A stretch of DNA of 23,905 bases from Thermoleophilia bacterium (GTDB lineage Bacteria; Actinomycetota; Thermoleophilia; Gaiellales; SKUG01). Position numbers and translations under genes: made by a program. The DNA is taken from positions 1 through 23,905 of the forward strand of contig JAOPYU010000156.1 of assembly GCA_025964455.1 (NCBI GenBank). The letters run 5' to 3'. This document shows positions 22,689 through 23,905 of this stretch, in pieces (positions within the stretch are counted from its first letter, which is position 1; every line of letters starts with the position of its first letter). A model generated the notes under the pieces. The model was not told where the DNA came from, did no database searches, and was given only the letters and a program-made list of their open reading frames with translations.

Positions 22689-23905
22689 ATGCGTGCAGGG
22701 ACTTTCGCCGATGGTGCGCACGTGAGCAGCCCTGCACAATCGGCGAACGAGGCACAGGCGCCCCCTGCGTGGCGCAATGCCGCACTCGCGTCGGCGTTCG
22801 CCGTAGCCGCGATCGCCATCTCGGTCGTGGTCCTCCGCGACGCGTCGGCTGGCGCAGGCGCGCTGTTCGCTGCATCGTTCGCGATGTTCGCGGCAGCCTC
22901 GACCCGATTCGAGGTCGAGATGAAGTTCGTCGCCTTCGGCGGCGACGTCGTGCCCCTGGTGGCGGCGATCGTGCTCGCCCCGCGGTACGCGCCGCTCGTG
23001 GCGCTGTCGTGTGCAGTTGCCGAGTACCCATCCTGGCGCTCGCGCGTCGGCAACACCGCCACATTCGTGGTTGCCGCTGGCGCGGCCGTGCTGGTGATCG
23101 GGGCAGTCGGCGCAGAGTCGATGCTGACAGCCGGAGACGTCGCCACGAACACCGTGTTCGCGATCGGTTCGTTCCTCCTGGTGAACGTCGGGCTGAGCCT
23201 GCTCATGGTGCTGGTCGCCCAGGTCGTGAGCCTTCCCGACCTCGTACGCATGCTGGCCGGGTCGCTGCTGGCAACCATGACGTTCGCGTCGCCACTCGTG
23301 TTCGCAGTCGTCTACGCGACGATCCACCTCGGGCTCGGCGCGTTGCCACTCGTACTTGCGCCGATCGCGATGTGTCAGTACTTCCTGTCGCTCTACACAC
23401 GCAAGGTGCAGCTGACCGAGGAGCTGGCGGAGAAGGCCCAGATCCTCGCGCGAACGAACCTGCAATTCGCAGCGGCCATGGTGCGGGCGCTCGACACACG
23501 TGACGCGTACACCGCCGGCCACAGCGCCGCGGTGGCGGTCTACACGCGCGACATCGCCCGCGAGATGGGCTTCGACGACGAGACCGTGCGCCTTGCGCAC
23601 CTGGCCGGCCTGCTGCATGACATCGGCAAGATCGGCGTGCCCGGCCGCGTGCTCAACAAGACCGCGCCCCTCGACGACGAGGAGTACGAGCTCATGAAGA
23701 CGCACGCGGCGATGGGCGCTGACATCCTCGGCGAGGTCGACCTGTACAAGGACATCGCCGTGATGGTGCGCTATCACCACGAGCGCATGGACGGTCGCGG
23801 GTACCCCGACCAGCTCGAGGGCGAGGCGATCCCCGCCATCAGCCGCATGATCAGCGTCGCGGATACGTACTCGGCGATGACCACCGATCGGCCCTACCGC
23901 GAGGG
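22689..23905 (+). CDS. Membrane HD-GYP domain protein (probable c-di-GMP phosphodiesterase), partial
   Basis: 405 codons are visible and the frame runs off the right edge. The ATG at 22689 has CGGAG about seven bases upstream; a GTG at 22722 is a weaker alternative. A hydrophobic N-terminal region of several TM helices (about residues 30-245, for example ALASAFAVAAIAISVVVL and LPLVLAPIAMCQYFLSLY) is followed by a short helical linker (KVQLTEELAEKAQILARTN) and an HD-GYP domain: ALDTRDAYTAGHSAAVAVYT, LAGLLHDIGKIGVPGRVLNK with His310-Asp311, VRYHHERMDGRGYP with HHE at 363-365 and GYP at 371-373, then ISVADTYSAMTTDRPYR. All metal-binding and GYP residues seen are intact, so hydrolysis of cyclic-di-GMP is likely. 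The membrane part is probably the sensor. Confidence 0.95.
   Translation, partial: MRAGTFADGAHVSSPAQSANEAQAPPAWRNAALASAFAVAAIAISVVVLRDASAGAGALFAASFAMFAAASTRFEVEMKFVAFGGDVVPLVAAIVLAPRYAPLVALSCAVAEYPSWRSRVGNTATFVVAAGAAVLVIGAVGAESMLTAGDVATNTVFAIGSFLLVNVGLSLLMVLVAQVVSLPDLVRMLAGSLLATMTFASPLVFAVVYATIHLGLGALPLVLAPIAMCQYFLSLYTRKVQLTEELAEKAQILARTNLQFAAAMVRALDTRDAYTAGHSAAVAVYTRDIAREMGFDDETVRLAHLAGLLHDIGKIGVPGRVLNKTAPLDDEEYELMKTHAAMGADILGEVDLYKDIAVMVRYHHERMDGRGYPDQLEGEAIPAISRMISVADTYSAMTTDRPYRE

Overview
This is a chromosomal window of very high G+C DNA. Codon third positions are strongly G/C biased and genes are packed tightly, with several 4-base ATGA/GTGA stop-start overlaps. The gene content (fused FadB-type enzyme, several acyl-CoA dehydrogenases, SCP2-domain proteins, OmpR-type two-component pair, DUF4349 and HD-GYP proteins) suggests a Gram-positive actinobacterium. 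The deep-branching class Thermoleophilia (Solirubrobacterales) is my guess from overall protein style and is not proven by the sequence. I saw no rRNA, tRNA, IS element, CRISPR array or prophage gene.

Layout. (1) Positions 1-1910, minus strand: two adjacent paralogous low-complexity proteins that share an unusual 'MCG...TTTSVAGASGGGA' N-terminus but have different C-termini (LysM in one, charged helices in the other). (2) 2083-4270, plus strand: purine nucleoside phosphorylase (deoD), a diacylglycerol-kinase-family lipid kinase and a probable SCP2-like protein, the last two overlapping by 4 bases. (3) 4278-16949, minus strand: a long series of co-directional genes. In transcription order these are an SCP2 carrier protein, an acyl-CoA dehydrogenase, a thiolase, a fused enoyl-CoA hydratase/3-hydroxyacyl-CoA dehydrogenase, a response regulator, a histidine kinase, a 5-TM protein with a cysteine-bearing outer domain, a second acyl-CoA dehydrogenase, an enoyl-CoA hydratase, a DUF4349 membrane protein and a small unknown protein. 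All catalytic steps of the beta-oxidation spiral are present. Hairpins divide the series into several transcription units. (4) 17208-22174, plus strand: two tandem paralogous proteins of unknown family carrying HEAHH plus a downstream EEA at identical spacing (putative zinc metallopeptidases), then an Old-Yellow-Enzyme-type flavin oxidoreductase and a third acyl-CoA dehydrogenase, ended by a 13-bp perfect terminator stem. (5) 22232-23905, plus strand: a structured leader of about 200 nt, a 26-codon micro-ORF with a strong ribosome binding site, and a membrane HD-GYP (cyclic-di-GMP phosphodiesterase type) protein that runs off the window.

How it fits together. The core is acyl-CoA degradation: three acyl-CoA dehydrogenases, two hydratase domains, one hydroxyacyl-CoA dehydrogenase and one thiolase, plus an SCP2 lipid carrier. 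It is probably controlled by a repressor at an ATTGAC-N6-GTCAAT palindrome at 17021-17038, upstream of the SCP2 gene. The two-component system lies inside this region, and an 11-bp-period direct repeat between the kinase gene and the 5-TM protein gene is a candidate binding site for its response regulator. The parts that look least described are the tandem HEAHH proteins, the MCG/LysM paralogue pair, and the structured leader plus micro-ORF ahead of the HD-GYP gene.
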